Below are positions 62,475 through 64,000 of a DNA stretch of 64,000 bases, one piece after another. The translations under genes and the position numbers were made by a program. The stretch's first letter is position 1, and each line of letters opens with the position of its first letter. The notes under the pieces are model-generated. The model saw only the letters and a list, made by a program, of their open reading frames with translations. It was not told the DNA's origin and searched no databases. The DNA is from Streptomyces spinoverrucosus (GTDB lineage Bacteria; Actinomycetota; Actinomycetes; Streptomycetales; Streptomycetaceae). Where the stretch lies: contig NZ_BJND01000045.1 in assembly GCF_006539505.1 (NCBI RefSeq), positions 23,047 through 87,046 on the forward strand, given 5' to 3'.

Positions 62475-63710
62475 TCACCGGCTGCTCGCGGTGGCGGCGA
62501 TGGCCGGGAGTACGGCGAGGGCGAGGAAGCCGCCGGTGAGGGCGAGGACGGGGTAGCCGGCGGCGGAGACGACGAGGCCGGAGCTCAGGCCGCCGGTGGC
62601 GCCGGCGATGGCGATGGAGACGTCGACCATGCCCTGGGTCTTGGCACGGGTGGCCAGCGGCACGGCGTCTGTGATCATCGCGGTACCGGAGACGAGGCCG
62701 AGGTTCCAGCCCAGCCCCAGCAGGGCGAGCGCGAGAGCGAGCAGGGCGACGGAGTCGGCGGGTGCCGCAGCAGCGGTGATTCCGGCGGCGAGGAGGGTCA
62801 GGCCGGATGCGGCGGCGATCACTGTACGGCCGTAACGATCGACGAGCCAGCCGGTCAGCGGGGAGGGCAGGTACATGGCGCCGACGTGGATGGCGATGAC
62901 GAGCCCGGAGGCTGCGGTGCCGTGGCCGTGGTCGTGCATGTGGACGGGGGTCATCGTCATGATCGCGACCATGACGAGCTGGGTGAGGATCATCGTCAGC
63001 GCGCCCGGTATCAGCCCCGGCCCGCGGGGCTTCGCCGCGGTGGTCTGCGTCGGCTGCTGGAGGTCGAGGCTGCGGGCCAGCAGCAGGGGATCCGGGCGCA
63101 GCCAGACGGCGAGGACGAGGGCGGCCAGCGCGTAGGCCGCGCCGGATAGAAGGAACGGCCCGGCGAGGGTGGGGATGCCGAGGCTGTCGGCGAGGGTGCC
63201 AGTGGGTGCGGCGAGGTTGGGGCCGACGACGCCGCCGAGGGTGGTGGCGACCAGGACGGTGGAGACGGCGCGGGCGCGGTGGGCGGGGGCGGCGAGGTCG
63301 GCTCCGGCGTACCGAGCTTGGAGGTTGGTGGCGGTGCCGGCGCCGTAGACGAACAGGGCCATGAAGAGCAGTACGGGGCTGTCGGCGACGGCGGCGGCGA
63401 TGACTCCCGCGCTGCCGATGGCTCCGGTCAGGTATCCCGCGGCCAGGCCCGGTCGGCGGCCCCGTGCCTGGGAGATACGGCCCACCGCGACGGCGGCGAG
63501 GGCGGAGCCCGCCGTGAACAGGGCGCTGGGCAGGCCCGCGAGGTCGGTGGAGCCGAGCATGTCCTGGGCGAGCAGGGCACCGACGGTGATGCCGGCCGCG
63601 AGCCCGGCCCCGCTCAGGATCTGGCTGCTGACCAGGACGGCGAGGACGCGGCGCTGCGCCTCGGGCCGCGGGGATATACCGGCGGTGGTGTCCGCGGCGG
63701 CGCTTGTCAC
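62475..63710 (-). CDS. MFS transporter (12-span drug-efflux-like)
   Basis: The 411-residue protein has about 12 spans with the MFS motif A-like loops GRISQARGRRPGLAAGYLTG and LTGWLVDRYGRTVIAAASGL. A His-rich loop HMHDHGHGTAASG between spans 7 and 8 may bind metal. It resembles actinobacterial multidrug exporters; no substrate can be named. Its start overlaps the stop of a small upstream ORF by ATGA. Confidence 0.9.
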   Translation of the reverse strand: MTSAAADTTAGISPRPEAQRRVLAVLVSSQILSGAGLAAGITVGALLAQDMLGSTDLAGLPSALFTAGSALAAVAVGRISQARGRRPGLAAGYLTGAIGSAGVIAAAVADSPVLLFMALFVYGAGTATNLQARYAGADLAAPAHRARAVSTVLVATTLGGVVGPNLAAPTGTLADSLGIPTLAGPFLLSGAAYALAALVLAVWLRPDPLLLARSLDLQQPTQTTAAKPRGPGLIPGALTMILTQLVMVAIMTMTPVHMHDHGHGTAASGLVIAIHVGAMYLPSPLTGWLVDRYGRTVIAAASGLTLLAAGITAAAAPADSVALLALALALLGLGWNLGLVSGTAMITDAVPLATRAKTQGMVDVSIAIAGATGGLSSGLVVSAAGYPVLALTGGFLALAVLPAIAATASSR

Positions 63711-63913
63711 AGGCGGGTCTCTCCCTCTGGCTGCAGGACGTCTACGACAAGGTAGCCGTCGACACGGCGTACGTACTCGCTGCCGGGATCGGACGGGAGC
63801 GCGTGGCCGAGATCGCCCGCGCGGACTTCACTGATCCACTGGTCGTGCTGGTACTCGTGGCTGATGAGCGCGGTGAGCAAGTGGGTGGCGACGATGCCCC
63901 GATCAGTGGCCAC
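63707..63913 (-). CDS. Small protein coupled to the MFS gene, function unknown
   Basis: The 68-residue ORF reads MATDRGIVATHLLTALISHE YQHDQWISEVRAGDLGHALP and ends VDGYLVVDVLQPEGETRL. It overlaps the transporter start by ATGA, so it may be translated ahead of it. No family recognised; it could be the tail of a small enzyme whose front is lost. Confidence 0.4.
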   Translation of the reverse strand: MATDRGIVATHLLTALISHEYQHDQWISEVRAGDLGHALPSDPGSEYVRRVDGYLVVDVLQPEGETRL

Positions 63914-63915
63914 GC

Positions 63916-64000
63916 TCAGTGGTCGAGCGGCTCATAGTCGAACCAGTCGAAGTGGACCGAGCCCGATGAGGCGAACATCCCGAAGACCCGGCCGGTGAAG
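63916..64000 (-). CDS. C-terminal tip of a probable GH43-type glycosidase (runs off window end)
   Basis: Reverse reading gives FTGRVFGMFASSGSVHFDWF DYEPLDH and a stop at 63916. The GxVFGMYASxGxVHFDWFxYEP pattern is how the beta-sandwich domain of GH43 beta-xylosidases/arabinosidases ends. The catalytic part is outside the window. Confidence 0.5.
   Translation of the reverse strand, partial: FTGRVFGMFASSGSVHFDWFDYEPLDH

Noticed and set aside
1..64000. CRISPR array, tRNA, rRNA or phage structural genes
   Set aside because: No regularly spaced repeats, no cloverleaf-like sequence, no rRNA stretches and no capsid, tail or terminase motifs were seen.

Overview
The window is high-GC, Streptomyces-type actinobacterial DNA. 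It has GTG and TTG starts behind purine-rich ribosome binding sites, many secreted polymer hydrolases, a SARP regulator, a snapalysin and typical Streptomyces families. No rRNA or tRNA gene was seen. Gene calls come from reading the sequence and recalling protein families; no search was run.

Layout. 1-18 kb is accessory DNA with much decay. It holds a partial vanadium haloperoxidase, a frameshifted lipoprotein, scars of LacI, class V aminotransferase, ISL3 and IS5 genes, an intact secreted GH27 alpha-galactosidase, a GH5 cellulase with a palindromic operator, and two subtilases that have both lost the N-terminal half of the catalytic domain. 18-25 kb is one intact reverse-strand operon for four-carbon acid sugars (ltnD, otnK, otnC, an ACS-family MFS permease, otnI, denD, and a FadR-type regulator as last gene). 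A perfect Crp-type palindrome lies upstream of it. 25-34 kb mixes relics (truncated GAF/PP2C protein, IS21 istAB remnant, PQQ-propeller fragment, second LacI scar) with intact genes: HxlR regulator, PaaI thioesterase, gamma-carbonic-anhydrase-like protein, snapalysin, and a large PAS-GAF-PP2C-ATPase signalling protein.

34-50.7 kb is the main find, a ribosomal peptide (RiPP) gene cluster. A SARP/NB-ARC regulator is followed by a tightly packed operon: leader-binding cyclodehydratase partner, YcaO cyclodehydratase, SagB-type azoline dehydrogenase, split LanB dehydratase (glutamylation half and elimination half), a winged-helix plus M50-protease fusion, a two-gene ABC exporter and a second YcaO. 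The precursor gene lies on the opposite strand, converging on the operon end across a strong hairpin. It encodes a 58-residue peptide with a thiopeptide-like leader and a core of 20 consecutive Ser, Thr and Cys residues. Azole and dehydration enzymes are present, but no second SpaB_C-type pyridine synthase is visible. The expected product is therefore a linear azole and dehydroamino-acid peptide (goadsporin-like logic) rather than a thiopeptide macrocycle.

50.8-57.7 kb: divergent from the precursor is an M20 amidohydrolase. After it comes a second tight operon of NamZ (DUF1343 exo-N-acetylmuramidase), a tandem GNAT acetyltransferase and a sugar ABC importer, probably for cell-wall sugar recovery. 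58-64 kb has a secreted GH2 exo-glucosaminidase-like enzyme, an F420/NADP oxidoreductase-like protein, a cytochrome P450 scar, an MFS exporter and the C-terminal tip of a probable GH43 enzyme at the window edge.
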